DNA of 64,000 bases from Chimaeribacter arupi (GCF_002858805.1 NZ_PJZI01000011.1:1-64000); one strand, 5' to 3'; shown: positions 48,458 to 58,364, counted from the stretch's first letter. Made by a program: numbers and translations. Notes: generated from the sequence alone by a model not told the origin.

Positions 48458-48478
48458 CCGGTTCAGCAGGGGCGAACG

Positions 48479-49921
48479 CTACTCAACACGCAGCACGCGG
48501 CTGGTGTTGGTGGTGCCGGTGGTGCTCATCACATCCCCTTGGGTCACAATGACCAGATCGCCGGAGAGCAGGTAGCCCTTGTCACGCAGCAGGGTCACGG
48601 CATCGTGCGCGGCGGCAACGCCGTCATTGTTGCTGTCAAAGTATACCGGCGTCACACCGCGGTAGAGTGCCGTCAGGTTCAGCGTATGCTCATGGCGGGA
48701 CATGGCAAAAATCGGCAGGCCGGAGCTGATGCGGGACATCATCAGCGCCGTGCGGCCGGATTCCGTCATGGCAATCAGCGCAGTCACCCCTTTCAGGTGG
48801 TTGGCGGCATACATTGAGGACATGGCGATCGCTTCCTCAATGTTCTCGAACTGCACATCCAGCCGGTGTTTGGAGACATTGATGCTGGGGATCTTCTCTG
48901 CCCCCAGGCAGACGCGCGCCATCGCGGCCACGGTTTCAGCCGGGTACTGGCCGGCAGCGGTTTCTGCTGACAGCATCACCGCATCGGTACCGTCCAGCAC
49001 GGCGTTGGCCACGTCCATGACTTCCGCACGGGTCGGCATCGGGTTGGTTATCATCGACTCCATCATCTGCGTGGCGGTAATGACCGCGCGGTTGAGGGTG
49101 CGGGCGCGGCGGATTAGCTTCTTCTGGATGCCGACCAGCTCCGGGTCACCGATTTCCACCCCCAGGTCGCCGCGCGCCACCATCACCACATCTGACGCGA
49201 GGATGATGTCATCCATGGCCGCGTCGCTGGCGACGGCTTCCGCCCGCTCGACCTTGGAGACGATTTTGGCGTGGCAGCCGGCGTCACGCGCCAGGCGGCG
49301 GGCGTAGTGCAGGTCTTCCCCGGTGCGCGGGAAGGAGATGGCGAGGTAATCAACGCCGATTTTGGCCGCGGTAACAATATCTGCCTTGTCTTTTTCCGTC
49401 AGCGCTTCCGCCGACAGGCCGCCGCCCAGCTTGTTGATGCCTTTGTTGTTGGAGAGCGGGCCGCCCACCGTGACTTCGGTGAAGACTTTCATGCCCTGGA
49501 CTTCCAGCACTTTCAGCTGTACCCGGCCGTCGTCCAGCAACAGGATGTCGCCCGGCACCACATCGCCCGGCAGCCCTTTGTAGTCAATGCCGACGCGCTC
49601 TTTGTCCCCTTCGCCTTTGGCCAGGTTGGCATCCAGCAGGAAACGATCACCGATATTGAGAAACACCTTGCCTTCCCGGAAGGTGGATACCCGGATTTTC
49701 GGCCCCTGCAGGTCACCGAGGATGGCAACGTGGCGGCCCAGCCGGGCTGAGATTTCACGCACCTTGTTGGCGCGCTGCATCTGGTCTTCGGCAGTACCGT
49801 GGGAGAAATTCAGGCGGACTACGTTGGCACCCGCAGCAATAATTTTTTCCAGATTATTGTCGCGGTCGGTAGCCGGCCCCAGCGTGGTTACAATCTTGGT
49901 TCTTCTGAGCCGTCTGGACAT
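48479..49921 (-). CDS. pykA: pyruvate kinase II
   Basis: The 480-residue glycolytic enzyme transfers phosphate from phosphoenolpyruvate to ADP. It is the same length as E. coli PykA and nearly identical over long stretches, such as [45 protein letters not shown] and [10 protein letters not shown]. The ATG at 49921 (MSRRLRR) is chosen by homology; an ATG nine codons upstream is in frame. A HexR-like box lies upstream. Confidence 0.98.
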   Translation of the reverse strand: MSRRLRRTKIVTTLGPATDRDNNLEKIIAAGANVVRLNFSHGTAEDQMQRANKVREISARLGRHVAILGDLQGPKIRVSTFREGKVFLNIGDRFLLDANLAKGEGDKERVGIDYKGLPGDVVPGDILLLDDGRVQLKVLEVQGMKVFTEVTVGGPLSNNKGINKLGGGLSAEALTEKDKADIVTAAKIGVDYLAISFPRTGEDLHYARRLARDAGCHAKIVSKVERAEAVASDAAMDDIILASDVVMVARGDLGVEIGDPELVGIQKKLIRRARTLNRAVITATQMMESMITNPMPTRAEVMDVANAVLDGTDAVMLSAETAAGQYPAETVAAMARVCLGAEKIPSINVSKHRLDVQFENIEEAIAMSSMYAANHLKGVTALIAMTESGRTALMMSRISSGLPIFAMSRHEHTLNLTALYRGVTPVYFDSNNDGVAAAHDAVTLLRDKGYLLSGDLVIVTQGDVMSTTGTTNTSRVLRVE

Positions 49922-49989
49922 GTATAACTCCGTTGACTGGTAAGGCATGGGTTGTTCCCTGAAGCAGGATAACCAAACAATGCAGTAAT

Positions 49990-50004
49990 TGTAATTTTAC
50001 GACA
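49990..50004. promoter_or_regulatory. candidate HexR box upstream of pykA
   Basis: TGTAATTTTACGACA keeps the TGTAATT half and the ACA end of the HexR consensus (TGTAATTAAATTACA-like). It lies 69 bp before the pykA start. HexR controls pykA in other gamma-proteobacteria. Confidence 0.6.
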
Positions 50005-50079
50005 AAAGTGTTTCATCCGGGTGAAACATGACGCCCGCCGGGCACGACACGCCTTGCGCGCTGTCAGCGGCAGGCCGGG

Positions 50080-50955
50080 TCAGCTGTTGCCGGGCTCTCG
50101 TGGGGGTGCCGTTCCTTTGTCGAACCGTGACTCTTTCAACGCCTCTTTTACACGCTTCAGGTTATCACGGAATTTGGTGCCGCGGCGCAGGGTAAAACCG
50201 GTTGCCAGCACATCAATCAACGTCAGTTGGGCAATCCGGGAGATCATCGGCATGTAGACATCGGTATCTTCCGGCACATCCAGCAGCAGCGGCAGCGTCG
50301 CCTCCTGCGCCAGCGGCGTGTCACGGGAGGTGAGGGCGATCACCGTCGCATCGTTTTCGCGCGCAATCTGCGCCAGCTCGACCAGGTTTTTGGTCCGGCC
50401 GGTGTGCGAAATGAGCACCACCACATCCCCCTCGCTGGAGTTCATGCAACTCATGCGCTGCATGACGATGTCATCGAAGTAGACCACCGGGATGTTAAAA
50501 CGAAAAAATTTATTCATCGCATCGTGGGCCACCGCGGCGGATGCGCCCAGGCCGAAGAAGGAGATTTTCTTTGCCTGGGTCAGCAGATCCACCGCGCGGT
50601 TAATGGCGGCGATATCCAGCGTGGTTTTGACATGGTCAAGATTGGCCATTACCGATTCAAAAATTTTATCGGTATAGGCGGCGACGCTGTCCGCTTCATC
50701 CACATTGCGGTTTACGTATGGCGTACCGTTAGCCAGACTTTGTGCCAGATGGAGTTTGAAATCGGGGAAGCCTTTGGTATTGAGCCGGCGGCAAAAGCGG
50801 TTGACGGTGGGTTCACTGACGTCCGCCAGGCGGGCCAGGGTGGCAATGCTGGAGTGGATGGCGGTCTGGGGCGAGGCCAGGATCACTTCGGCCACTTTGC
50901 GCTCCGACTTGCTCAGGATCTCCAGATGCGTCTGGATAATGTCCAGCGTGTTCAT
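50080..50955 (-). CDS. hexR: HexR transcriptional regulator (RpiR family)
   Basis: The 291-residue repressor has an N-terminal RpiR-type helix-turn-helix (about 1-77; SSIATLARLADVSEPTVNRFCRRL) and a SIS sugar-phosphate domain (about 125-250). HexR senses 2-keto-3-deoxy-6-phosphogluconate and controls zwf, eda, edd and pykA in proteobacteria. It is divergent from zwf, with a HexR box between them. The C-terminal tail (KGTAPPREPGNS) is unconserved. Confidence 0.95.
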   Translation of the reverse strand: MNTLDIIQTHLEILSKSERKVAEVILASPQTAIHSSIATLARLADVSEPTVNRFCRRLNTKGFPDFKLHLAQSLANGTPYVNRNVDEADSVAAYTDKIFESVMANLDHVKTTLDIAAINRAVDLLTQAKKISFFGLGASAAVAHDAMNKFFRFNIPVVYFDDIVMQRMSCMNSSEGDVVVLISHTGRTKNLVELAQIARENDATVIALTSRDTPLAQEATLPLLLDVPEDTDVYMPMISRIAQLTLIDVLATGFTLRRGTKFRDNLKRVKEALKESRFDKGTAPPREPGNS

Positions 50956-51310
50956 TCGTTAACGGTCACTCATGGGTTTTGTCGATTTCAATCAAAGGAG
51001 AAATCAATACCGGTTTAATGAAAATATACAACGACCCGAAAGGGCTTGGCACCGGCCAAAAGAGATAATTTCCTCTTTTTTCACCAGAATTTGAACTGTG
51101 TCTAACTTTCATAATGGTAAACGGGTGTCAAAAACGTCAGAAAATTACATCATAGGTACGTGGAATATGGTCAGTCTGTTTCCACAGGGTTGCCGGGTGT
51201 AATTTCTGGACGTTTATTAAGGCCTTAGATCCGGGTTTACGGGTTGCGGCTAAACAGAGTACATTATTCATGTAAGAAAATTACAAATATCCTGCAATGA
51301 GGAGAAGAAC
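50956..51310. promoter_or_regulatory. divergent hexR/zwf control region
   Basis: This 355-bp AT-rich region carries the promoters of hexR and zwf and one clear HexR box near zwf (listed separately). The half-site at 51146-51151 (ATTACA-like) may be a second weak site. The zwf ribosome binding site GAGGAGAAG is at 51299-51307. Confidence 0.6.
51271..51285. promoter_or_regulatory. HexR box upstream of zwf
   Basis: TGTAAGAAAATTACA closely follows the HexR consensus TGTAATTAAATTACA, differing only inside the first half. It lies 26 bp before zwf, so repression would act on the zwf-pgl-eda operon. Confidence 0.78.
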
Positions 51311-52786
51311 ATGGCGGTAACCTCTACAGCCCAGGCATGTGACCTGGTTATTTTCGGCGCGAAAGGCGATTTGGCCCGCCGCAAATTGCTGCCCTCGCTC
51401 TATCAGCTCGAAAAGGCCGGCCACATCCACCCGGACACCAAAATCATCGGTGTCGGGCGTGCAGACTGGGACAAAGCGGCTTACATCAAGGTGGTGAAAG
51501 AAGCGCTGACCACGTTCATGAAAGAGAAGCTGGATGACACGCTGTGGGAAACCCTGAGTGCACGCCTCGATTTCTGTAACCTGGATGTCAACGACAGCGA
51601 ACACTTTGCCAACCTCGGCAAAATGCTCGATCAGGAAAACCGCGTCACCATCAACTATTTCGCCATGCCGCCGAACACCTTCGGTGCGATCTGCCGTGGC
51701 CTGGGCGAAGCGGGCCTGAACAAAGATCCGGCACGCGTCGTGATGGAAAAACCGCTCGGCACCGACCTGGAATCCTCCCGTGTGATCAACGATCAGGTGG
51801 CGGAGTTCTTCAATGAGTCCCAGGTTTACCGCATCGACCACTATCTCGGCAAAGAGACGGTACTGAACCTGCTGGCGCTGCGTTTCGCCAACTCCCTGTT
51901 TGCCACCAACTGGGACAACCGCACCATCGACCACGTGCAGATCACCGTGGCGGAAGAGGTGGGCATCGAAGGCCGCTGGGGTTACTTCGACAAAGCCGGC
52001 CAGATGCGGGATATGATCCAGAACCACCTGCTGCAAATCCTTACCATGATCGCCATGTCGCCGCCGGCTGACCTGACCACCGACCGCATCCGTGACGAGA
52101 AAGTGAAAGTGCTGCGCTCGCTGCGCCGCATTGACCAGAGCAACGTGCGTGAAACCACGGTGCGCGGCCAGTACACCGCCGGGTTTGTGCAGGGCAAAAA
52201 AGTGCCGGGCTACCTGGAAGAAGAGGGTGCCAACAAAACCAGCAACACCGAGACCTTTGTCTCGATCCGCGTGGACATCGACAACTGGCAGTGGGCCGGG
52301 GTGCCGTTCTACCTGCGTACCGGCAAACGCCTGCCGACCAAATGTTCCGAAGTGGTGGTTTACTTCAAGAACCCGGCGCTCAACCTGTTCCGTGATTCTT
52401 ACCAGCAACTGCCGCAGAACAAGCTCACCATCCGCCTGCAACCGGATGAGGGCATCGATATCCAGGTGCTGAACAAGGTGCCGGGGCTGGAGCATAAGCA
52501 CCGCCTGCAGACCACCAAACTCGACCTGAGCTTCTCCGAGACGTTCCACCAGCAGCATATCGCCGATGCTTACGAGCGGCTGTTGCTGGAAGCGATGCGC
52601 GGCATCCAGGCGCTGTTCGTGCGCCGTGATGAAGTGGAAGAGGCGTGGAAATGGGTCGACTCCATCATGCAGGCCTGGTCTGCGGACAATGAAGCGCCGA
52701 AACCTTACCAGTCCGGCACCTGGGGGCCGGTCGCCTCTGTGGCGATGATCACCCGTGACGGCCGTTCCTGGAACGAGTTTGAATAA
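51311..52786 (+). CDS. zwf: glucose-6-phosphate 1-dehydrogenase
   Basis: The 491-residue enzyme oxidises glucose 6-phosphate to 6-phosphogluconolactone, making NADPH. It has the nucleotide-binding GAKGDLARRKL (about 14-24), the active-site motif RIDHYLGKE with its catalytic histidine and the FYLRTGKRL region. The length equals E. coli Zwf. The product is the substrate of pgl, which follows 13 bp later. Confidence 0.98.
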   Translation: MAVTSTAQACDLVIFGAKGDLARRKLLPSLYQLEKAGHIHPDTKIIGVGRADWDKAAYIKVVKEALTTFMKEKLDDTLWETLSARLDFCNLDVNDSEHFANLGKMLDQENRVTINYFAMPPNTFGAICRGLGEAGLNKDPARVVMEKPLGTDLESSRVINDQVAEFFNESQVYRIDHYLGKETVLNLLALRFANSLFATNWDNRTIDHVQITVAEEVGIEGRWGYFDKAGQMRDMIQNHLLQILTMIAMSPPADLTTDRIRDEKVKVLRSLRRIDQSNVRETTVRGQYTAGFVQGKKVPGYLEEEGANKTSNTETFVSIRVDIDNWQWAGVPFYLRTGKRLPTKCSEVVVYFKNPALNLFRDSYQQLPQNKLTIRLQPDEGIDIQVLNKVPGLEHKHRLQTTKLDLSFSETFHQQHIADAYERLLLEAMRGIQALFVRRDEVEEAWKWVDSIMQAWSADNEAPKPYQSGTWGPVASVAMITRDGRSWNEFE

Positions 52787-52799
52787 CAGGGGGCAGGGC

Positions 52800-53495
52800 A
52801 TGGCACATTTCGCCGAGTTTCCCAGCGCAGTGACGCTGAACCAGAGTTTTGCACGTAAGGTGGCCGACAGCCTGCGTCAGGGAATTGAAGCGAGGGGCCA
52901 TGCCACCCTGGTCGTCTCCGGTGGGCGGACGCCGCTGGGGCTGTTTGAACAGCTTGCCCGGCAGCCGCTGGACTGGGGCAACGTGGTGATTACCCTGGCG
53001 GATGAGCGCTGGGTTGATCCGGACGACGAGCTGAGCAACGAGCGCCTGGTTCGCCGCGCGCTGTTGACCGGCCCGGCGGCCGCCGCCACCTTTGTCGGCC
53101 TGAAAAACAGCCAGGCCACGCCGGACGAGGGCGCGGCCGCCACCGAGGCCGCGCTGGCCCAGGTGCCGTGGCCGGCGGATGTGCTGGTGCTGGGCATGGG
53201 CGCAGACGGGCACACCGCCTCGCTGTTCCCCGGTGCCGCCAATCTCCCCGCCGCGCTGGCGATGGACTCGGGCCGCCGCTGTTTCGCCATCTCCCCGGTG
53301 ACGGCGCCGCTGGCGCGGCTGACCCTGAGCCTGCCGGTGCTGCTCAGCAGCCGCCACATCTACCTGCATCTGGTGGGTGAGGCCAAACGCGAGCGGTATG
53401 AGCAGGCCGAGCAGGGTGAGGATGTGAATGAGATGCCGGTGCGGGCGATCCTGCACCAGCAACAAACACCGGTCGACGTCTACTGGACGGCCTGA
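52800..53495 (+). CDS. pgl: 6-phosphogluconolactonase (DevB type)
   Basis: The 231-residue enzyme belongs to the DevB/SOL family, related to glucosamine-6-phosphate deaminase (VVSGGRTP, LADERWVDPDDELSNERLV, LGMGADGHTASLFPG). It hydrolyses 6-phosphogluconolactone to 6-phosphogluconate, following Zwf. It is unrelated to the beta-propeller Pgl (YbhE) of E. coli; zwf-pgl-eda is the order known in Pseudomonas. The ATG at 52800 with GGGCAGGG upstream fits homology; the open frame extends 15 codons into zwf. Confidence 0.94.
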   Translation: MAHFAEFPSAVTLNQSFARKVADSLRQGIEARGHATLVVSGGRTPLGLFEQLARQPLDWGNVVITLADERWVDPDDELSNERLVRRALLTGPAAAATFVGLKNSQATPDEGAAATEAALAQVPWPADVLVLGMGADGHTASLFPGAANLPAALAMDSGRRCFAISPVTAPLARLTLSLPVLLSSRHIYLHLVGEAKRERYEQAEQGEDVNEMPVRAILHQQQTPVDVYWTA

Positions 53496-53512
53496 CCGGC
53501 AGTATGCAGCAC

Positions 53513-53530
53513 CCGGTGCCGCGGCACCGG
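53513..53530. repeat. perfect 18-bp GC palindrome in the pgl-eda gap
   Basis: CCGGTGCCGCGGCACCGG lies 18 bp after the pgl stop, within the 200-bp gap before eda. It may be an intercistronic hairpin that adjusts eda expression or protects the upstream mRNA. No T run follows. Confidence 0.5.
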
Positions 53531-53695
53531 CCAGTTTGCGCAGCAGCCCGTATTGCGTAACAGCCAGTATTAGGTAACAAAAAGTGAGTATGGCACAAGG
53601 TGCGGTCGGACACTTGTCAGTTCGCTGATAAGTCCCTGTGGCAGGGGCGCGCCATATATCAACCGATGCCGGTACGGCATAGATGGAGTAAACGG

Positions 53696-54337
53696 ATGAA
53701 AAACTGGAAAGTCAGCGCGGAACAGATCCTCACCTCAGGCCCGGTGGTCCCGGTCATTGTGATCAATGAGCTGGAACACGCGGTGCCGCTGGCTAAAGCG
53801 CTGGTGGCCGGGGGGGTGAAGGTGCTGGAGGTGACGTTGCGCACCGAATGCGCCCTGGAAGCGATCCGGGCGATTGCCCGCGAGGTGCCGGACGCCATTA
53901 TCGGTGCCGGTACGGTGATCAACCCGCAGCAACTGGATGAGGTGATAAGCGCCGGTGCGCAGTTCGCCATCAGCCCAGGCCTGACCGCGTCCCTGCTCAA
54001 AGCGGCCACCGACGGCCCGATCCCGTTAATCCCTGGGATCAGCACCGTCTCTGAGCTGATGCTGGGCATGGATTATGGCCTGCGCGAGTTCAAGTTTTTC
54101 CCGGCGGAAGCCAATGGCGGCGTGAAAGCGCTGCAGGCGATTGCCGGGCCGTTCCCGCAGGTCCGTTTCTGCCCGACCGGCGGCATCACGCCGAACAACT
54201 ACCGTGACTACCTGGCGCTGAAAAGCGTGCTGTGCATCGGCGGTTCCTGGCTGGTGCCGGCGGATGCGCTTTCGCAACGCGACTACGGCCGCATCACTGA
54301 GCTGGCCCGTGAGGCTGTTGCCGGTGCCCGCGGCTGA
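53696..54337 (+). CDS. eda: KDPG aldolase (2-keto-3-deoxy-6-phosphogluconate aldolase)
   Basis: The 213-residue class I aldolase splits KDPG to pyruvate and glyceraldehyde 3-phosphate. The Schiff-base residue is Lys133 (FKFFPAE), with Glu45 and Arg49 (LEVTLRT) also present. In E. coli edd sits between zwf and eda; none is found here, so 6-phosphogluconate dehydratase must be elsewhere or the aldolase serves hexuronate catabolism. A GGAGTAA box precedes the ATG at 53696. Confidence 0.97.
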   Translation: MKNWKVSAEQILTSGPVVPVIVINELEHAVPLAKALVAGGVKVLEVTLRTECALEAIRAIAREVPDAIIGAGTVINPQQLDEVISAGAQFAISPGLTASLLKAATDGPIPLIPGISTVSELMLGMDYGLREFKFFPAEANGGVKALQAIAGPFPQVRFCPTGGITPNNYRDYLALKSVLCIGGSWLVPADALSQRDYGRITELAREAVAGARG

Positions 54338-54353
54338 TCCACAGCCTGCTGTC

Positions 54354-54383
54354 AAAAAGCCATCCTCCGGGATGGCTTTTTTT
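54354..54383. terminator. terminator after eda
   Basis: A 12-bp stem (AAAAAGCCATCC with GGATGGCTTTTT), a four-base loop and seven T residues between convergent eda and yoaB. Confidence 0.93.
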
Positions 54384-54405
54384 ATGGCGCTGTCAGGGCC
54401 GGGGC

Positions 54406-54750
54406 TCAGCGGGCCGCGATCACCTTGATCTCCACTTTGTAGCCGGGATTCATCAGCCCGGCCTGCACCGTGCAGCGCACCGGCGCGTTGCCGGGTGACA
54501 CCCAGGCATCCCAGGCGCGGTTCATTGCGGCAAAATCACTTTTTTCGACCAGGAAAATGGTGGCGTCCAGAATGCGGCTCTTGTCTGAGCCGAGCGTCGT
54601 CAGCACGGCATCAATGGTGGCCAGCGCGTTGGCGGTCTGCGCTTCGGCGTCCGCCTCCAGGTTCTCCGGCACGCTGGTGTAGTAGATGGTGTCATTGAAG
54701 ATCGTGGCTTCAGACATCCGGTGCTCCGGCAGATAACGCTCAATGGTCAT
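54406..54750 (-). CDS. yoaB: RidA-family protein YoaB
   Basis: The 114-residue protein matches YoaB in length and sequence (IERYLPEHRMSEATIFNDTIYYTSVPENL). It is a member of the RidA superfamily from a branch that may not hydrolyse imines. The position beside yoaA, in divergent orientation, matches E. coli. It is unrelated in context to the RidA-like protein of the accessory operon at 4658. The frame is open upstream, but the ATG at 54750 fits homology. Confidence 0.93.
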   Translation of the reverse strand: MTIERYLPEHRMSEATIFNDTIYYTSVPENLEADAEAQTANALATIDAVLTTLGSDKSRILDATIFLVEKSDFAAMNRAWDAWVSPGNAPVRCTVQAGLMNPGYKVEIKVIAAR

Positions 54751-54900
54751 GGGCAGCTCCTTTGGCTGTTTTTTCAAGGGGATGCCGGGAGGCTTCCCCG
54801 GCGGCAGGCTAAGCGTACCACAGCCGGGGAAAGATGGGTGTGGTAGCCGGCGGGAAGGATTGGCATAATCAGCGCTGATTTTTTCCGGCTGAGAGGCAGT

Positions 54901-56814
54901 GTGACCGACGATTTCGCCCCTGATGGCGCCCTGGCGCAACATATCCCTGGTTTTAAACCCCGTGAACCCCAGCAACAGATGGCCGCCGCCGTGGCGGGTG
55001 CCATTGCGGCCAAACAGCCGCTGGTGGTCGAGGCCGGTACCGGCACCGGCAAAACCTACGCTTACCTCGCCCCGGCCCTGCGCGCTGACCGCAAAGTGAT
55101 TATCTCCACCGGGTCGAAAGCCCTTCAGGACCAGCTCTACAGCCGTGACCTGCCGACGGTGGCAAAAGCCCTCAACTACACCGGCAAACTGGCGCTGCTC
55201 AAAGGGCGCTCCAACTACCTCTGCCTGGAGCGGCTCGAGCAGCAGACGCTGGCCGGGGGCGAGCTGGCGAACTCCGCGCTGGCTGAACTGGTGCAGTTGC
55301 GGCGCTGGGCATCAGAAACCAGTGACGGCGACATCAGCAATTGCGGCGGCGTGTCGGAAGACAGTATGGTCTGGCCGCTGGTCACCAGCACCAATGACAA
55401 CTGCCTCGGCAGCGATTGCCCGCTCTATAAAGAGTGCTTCGTGGTCAAGGCGCGCCGCCGCGCGATGGATGCCGATGTGGTGGTGGTCAACCATCACCTG
55501 TTTATGGCGGACATGGTGGTGAAAGAGGGCGGGTTCGGGGAGCTTATTCCGGCGGCGGATGTGATGATTTTCGACGAAGCGCACCAGATCCCGGATATCG
55601 CCAGCCAGTATTTCGGCCAGCAACTCTCCAGCCGCCAGCTTATCGATCTGGCGAAAGACATCACCATCGCTTACCGCACCGAAGTGCGGGACTCAGCCCA
55701 GTTGCAGAAAAGCGCTGACCGGCTGGCGCAGAGCGCGCAGGATTTCCGGCTGGCGCTGGGGGAACCGGGCTACCGCGGCAACCTGCGGGAAGCGTTGCAG
55801 GATACGCAGGTGCAGCGGGCGCTGGTGCGGCTTGATGACGCGCTGGAGCTCTGTTACGACGTGGTGAAGCTGTCACTGGGTCGCTCGGCGCTGCTGGATG
55901 CGGCCTTCGAGCGCGCCACCCTCTACCGCGCCCGCCTGAAGCGGCTGAAAGAGACGTCTCAGCCGGGGTTCAGCTACTGGTTCGAGTGTACCTCACGCCA
56001 TTTCATTCTGGCGCTGACGCCGCTGTCGGTGAGTGATAAATTCACCGAAGTGATGAAAGAGAAACCGGGCAGCTGGATTTTCACCTCCGCGACCCTGTCG
56101 GTGGATGACAAACTGGCACACTTTACCGATAGGCTGGGGCTGGAGAATGCCGAGTCGCTGCTGCTGGCCAGCCCGTTTGACTACGCCCGCCAGGCGCTGC
56201 TCTGCGTGCCGCGTTTCCTGCCGGAGCCGAACCAGCCGGGCGGCGGCCGCCAGCTGGCGCGGATGCTGAAACCGCTGATTGAGGCCAACGGCGGGCGCTG
56301 CTTCTTCCTCTGCACCTCCCACCAGATGCTGCGCCAGCTGGCAGAGGAGTTCCGCGCCAGCATGACGCTGCCGGTACTGGTGCAGGGTGAAACCAGCAAA
56401 GGCCAGTTGCTGGCGCAGTTTATCGCCGCCGGTAATGCCTTGCTGGTGGCGACCAGCAGCTTCTGGGAAGGGGTGGATGTGCGCGGTGATGCGCTGTCGC
56501 TGGTGATCATCGACAAACTGCCGTTCACCGCCCCGGACGACCCGCTGCTGAAAGCGCGGATTGAGGATTGCCGCCTGCGCGGCGGTGACCCGTTCGCGGA
56601 TGTGCAGTTGCCGGAGGCGGTGATCACCCTGAAGCAGGGCGTCGGCCGCCTGATCCGTGACACCGATGACCGCGGCGTGCTGGTGATCTGCGATAACCGG
56701 CTGGTGATGCGCCCCTATGGCGCGGTGTTCCTCAACAGCCTGCCGCCGACGCCGCGCACCCGTGACCTGGCCGAGGCTGCCGCCTTTCTGCGGCAGGGTG
56801 CAGGGCAGCAATAG
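54901..56814 (+). CDS. yoaA: DinG/XPD-family helicase YoaA
   Basis: The 637-residue superfamily 2 helicase has Walker A GTGTGKT (46-52) and DEAH (FDEAHQIPD). Four cysteines in the region of about residues 110-180, including NCLGSDCPLYKECF, fit the 4Fe-4S domain of XPD/DinG enzymes. The C-terminal helicase motifs SSFWEGVD and GVGRLIRD are present. In E. coli, YoaA with HolC helps replication-fork repair. It starts with GTG at 54901. It matches E. coli in gene order (yoaB/yoaA-tsaB-slp-fadD). Confidence 0.96.
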   Translation: MTDDFAPDGALAQHIPGFKPREPQQQMAAAVAGAIAAKQPLVVEAGTGTGKTYAYLAPALRADRKVIISTGSKALQDQLYSRDLPTVAKALNYTGKLALLKGRSNYLCLERLEQQTLAGGELANSALAELVQLRRWASETSDGDISNCGGVSEDSMVWPLVTSTNDNCLGSDCPLYKECFVVKARRRAMDADVVVVNHHLFMADMVVKEGGFGELIPAADVMIFDEAHQIPDIASQYFGQQLSSRQLIDLAKDITIAYRTEVRDSAQLQKSADRLAQSAQDFRLALGEPGYRGNLREALQDTQVQRALVRLDDALELCYDVVKLSLGRSALLDAAFERATLYRARLKRLKETSQPGFSYWFECTSRHFILALTPLSVSDKFTEVMKEKPGSWIFTSATLSVDDKLAHFTDRLGLENAESLLLASPFDYARQALLCVPRFLPEPNQPGGGRQLARMLKPLIEANGGRCFFLCTSHQMLRQLAEEFRASMTLPVLVQGETSKGQLLAQFIAAGNALLVATSSFWEGVDVRGDALSLVIIDKLPFTAPDDPLLKARIEDCRLRGGDPFADVQLPEAVITLKQGVGRLIRDTDDRGVLVICDNRLVMRPYGAVFLNSLPPTPRTRDLAEAAAFLRQGAGQQ

Positions 56815-56877
56815 CGGCTGCCCTGTGCTATCATGCGCGCCCTTAATAAAAACCCATCTTTCCTGCCTGAGGTTGGC

Positions 56878-57576
56878 ATGTCCACGCGAATTTTAGCCAT
56901 TGATACCGCCACGGAAGCCTGTTCCGTTGCGCTCTGGAACCACGGCGAAACCCTCGCCCATTTCGAACTCTGCGCGCGTGAGCACACGCAGCGTATTCTG
57001 CCGCTGGTGGAGCAGATCCTGGCGGAAGCCGGGCTGACCCTCTCCCAGCTGGACGCCCTGGCCTTCGGCCGCGGGCCGGGCAGCTTTACCGGCGTACGCA
57101 TCGGCATCGGCATTGCGCAGGGGCTGGCACTGGGGGCCGATCTGCCGATGATTGGTGTCTCCACCCTGCAAACCATGGCGCAGGGCGCGTTCCGCCGCAC
57201 CGGCGCAACCCGCGTGCTGACCGCCATTGACGCGCGGATGGGCGAAGTCTACTGGGGCGAATACTGCCGCACTGAACAAGGCAGCTGGCAAGGCGAAGAG
57301 AGTGAGGCCGTGCTCACACCGGCGCAGGCGCTGGCCCGTGCAGCATCGCTTTCCGGGCAGTGGGCCACAGCCGGAACCGGCTGGACGAGCTATCCTGATC
57401 TGGTGGCAGGTGCCGCATTGACGCTGAACGATGGCGACATGCAGTTGCCCCATGCTGAGGATATGCTGCCGCCGGCCCTGGAGGCCTGGTCTGCAAAGCG
57501 TACCGTGGCGGTCGACCAGGCTGAACCGGTCTATCTGCGCAATGAAGTGACCTGGAAGAAACTTCCCGGCCGCTGA
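56878..57576 (+). CDS. tsaB: tRNA t6A biosynthesis protein TsaB (YeaZ)
   Basis: The 232-residue protein of the ASKHA fold acts as scaffold for TsaD and TsaE in forming threonylcarbamoyladenosine at tRNA position 37. Matches include [16 protein letters not shown] and [13 protein letters not shown] (about 61-74). In E. coli it is essential. The ATG at 56878 follows GAGGTTGGC; an in-frame ATG 15 codons upstream has no homology. Confidence 0.95.
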   Translation: MSTRILAIDTATEACSVALWNHGETLAHFELCAREHTQRILPLVEQILAEAGLTLSQLDALAFGRGPGSFTGVRIGIGIAQGLALGADLPMIGVSTLQTMAQGAFRRTGATRVLTAIDARMGEVYWGEYCRTEQGSWQGEESEAVLTPAQALARAASLSGQWATAGTGWTSYPDLVAGAALTLNDGDMQLPHAEDMLPPALEAWSAKRTVAVDQAEPVYLRNEVTWKKLPGR

Positions 57577-57638
57577 GATACGGCAACTTATACCTGGTGA
57601 TGTGGTCAAAGAGTCAGATTCAACCCGGAGAGCAGGTC

Positions 57639-58244
57639 ATGCGTAAGCCGTCTATGAAAGGCCCGATCGTTGTCGCCATCCTCAGCCTGGCTGCCCTGTC
57701 GCTGACAGGGTGCGTCACGGTGCCGGATGTGATTAAAGGTACCACTGCCACGCCGCAGCAGAACCTGGCGGCCGTGCAGAACGCCCCCCAGCTCTATGTC
57801 GGGCAGGAGGCGCGCTTTGGCGGGTCGGTGGTCAATATGACCAATGAAAAAAACCGCACGCGCCTTGAAATCGCGGCGGTCCCGCTCGACTCGGCTGCCC
57901 GGCCGGTGCTGGGTGAGCGCTCTACCGGGCGGCTGGTGGCGTACATCAACGGCTTTGTTGACCCGGTTGACCTGCGCGGGCAACTGGTGACGGTCGTTGG
58001 GCCGATCACCGGGGCTGAGCAGGGGAAAATCGGCCAGACTGATTACACCTTTGTGGTGATGAACGCCAACAGTTACAAACGCTGGCGGCTGCAACAGCAG
58101 GTCGTGATGCCGCCCGGCCCGACCGGCCCGTGGGGCTGGGGCGGGCCGGGGTGGGGCGGCCCCGGCTGGGGGCCGGGCTTCTACGGCGGCGGAGGCTGGT
58201 ACTCCCCGGCACCTGCCCAGGTGCAGACGGTAGTCACTGAATAG
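57639..58244 (+). CDS. yeaY: Slp-family outer-membrane lipoprotein (YeaY)
   Basis: The 201-residue protein has a type II signal with lipobox LTGC (Cys at about 25). The Slp domain follows ([19 protein letters not shown], and [20 protein letters not shown]). Slp proteins respond to starvation or acid in E. coli, but their molecular role is unknown. The last 40 residues form a Gly/Pro/Trp-rich tail ([18 protein letters not shown]), an oddity likely on the periplasmic side. The ATG at 57639 fits the signal peptide. Confidence 0.9.
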   Translation: MRKPSMKGPIVVAILSLAALSLTGCVTVPDVIKGTTATPQQNLAAVQNAPQLYVGQEARFGGSVVNMTNEKNRTRLEIAAVPLDSAARPVLGERSTGRLVAYINGFVDPVDLRGQLVTVVGPITGAEQGKIGQTDYTFVVMNANSYKRWRLQQQVVMPPGPTGPWGWGGPGWGGPGWGPGFYGGGGWYSPAPAQVQTVVTE

Positions 58245-58257
58245 AGAACAGACTTTC

Positions 58258-58283
58258 AGGCGGCGCAAGCCGCCTTCTTTTTT
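58258..58283 (+). terminator. Rho-independent terminator after the slp-like gene
   Basis: A 7-bp stem AGGCGGC/GCCGCCT with a GCAA tetraloop (58258-58275) is followed by a T-rich tail of eight bases. Confidence 0.88.
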
Positions 58284-58347
58284 GCCCCGGCGGGGGGCCT
58301 CAGCAAATTAGTGACCCGGTTCGCAACATGGAAATTGTTTAAAAACT

Positions 58348-58364
58348 AACTGGTAAGCTGAGTT
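58348..58364. promoter_or_regulatory. FadR operator upstream of fadD
   Basis: AACTGGTAAGCTGAGTT closely follows the FadR consensus (AACTGGTCNGACCAGTT type) and lies 69 bp before fadD. FadR would repress fadD without fatty acids, as in E. coli. Confidence 0.75.

Noticed and set aside
51281-52801. 506-residue open frame antisense to zwf
   Set aside because: zwf is unmistakable on the other strand; the antisense frame has no recognisable domain.
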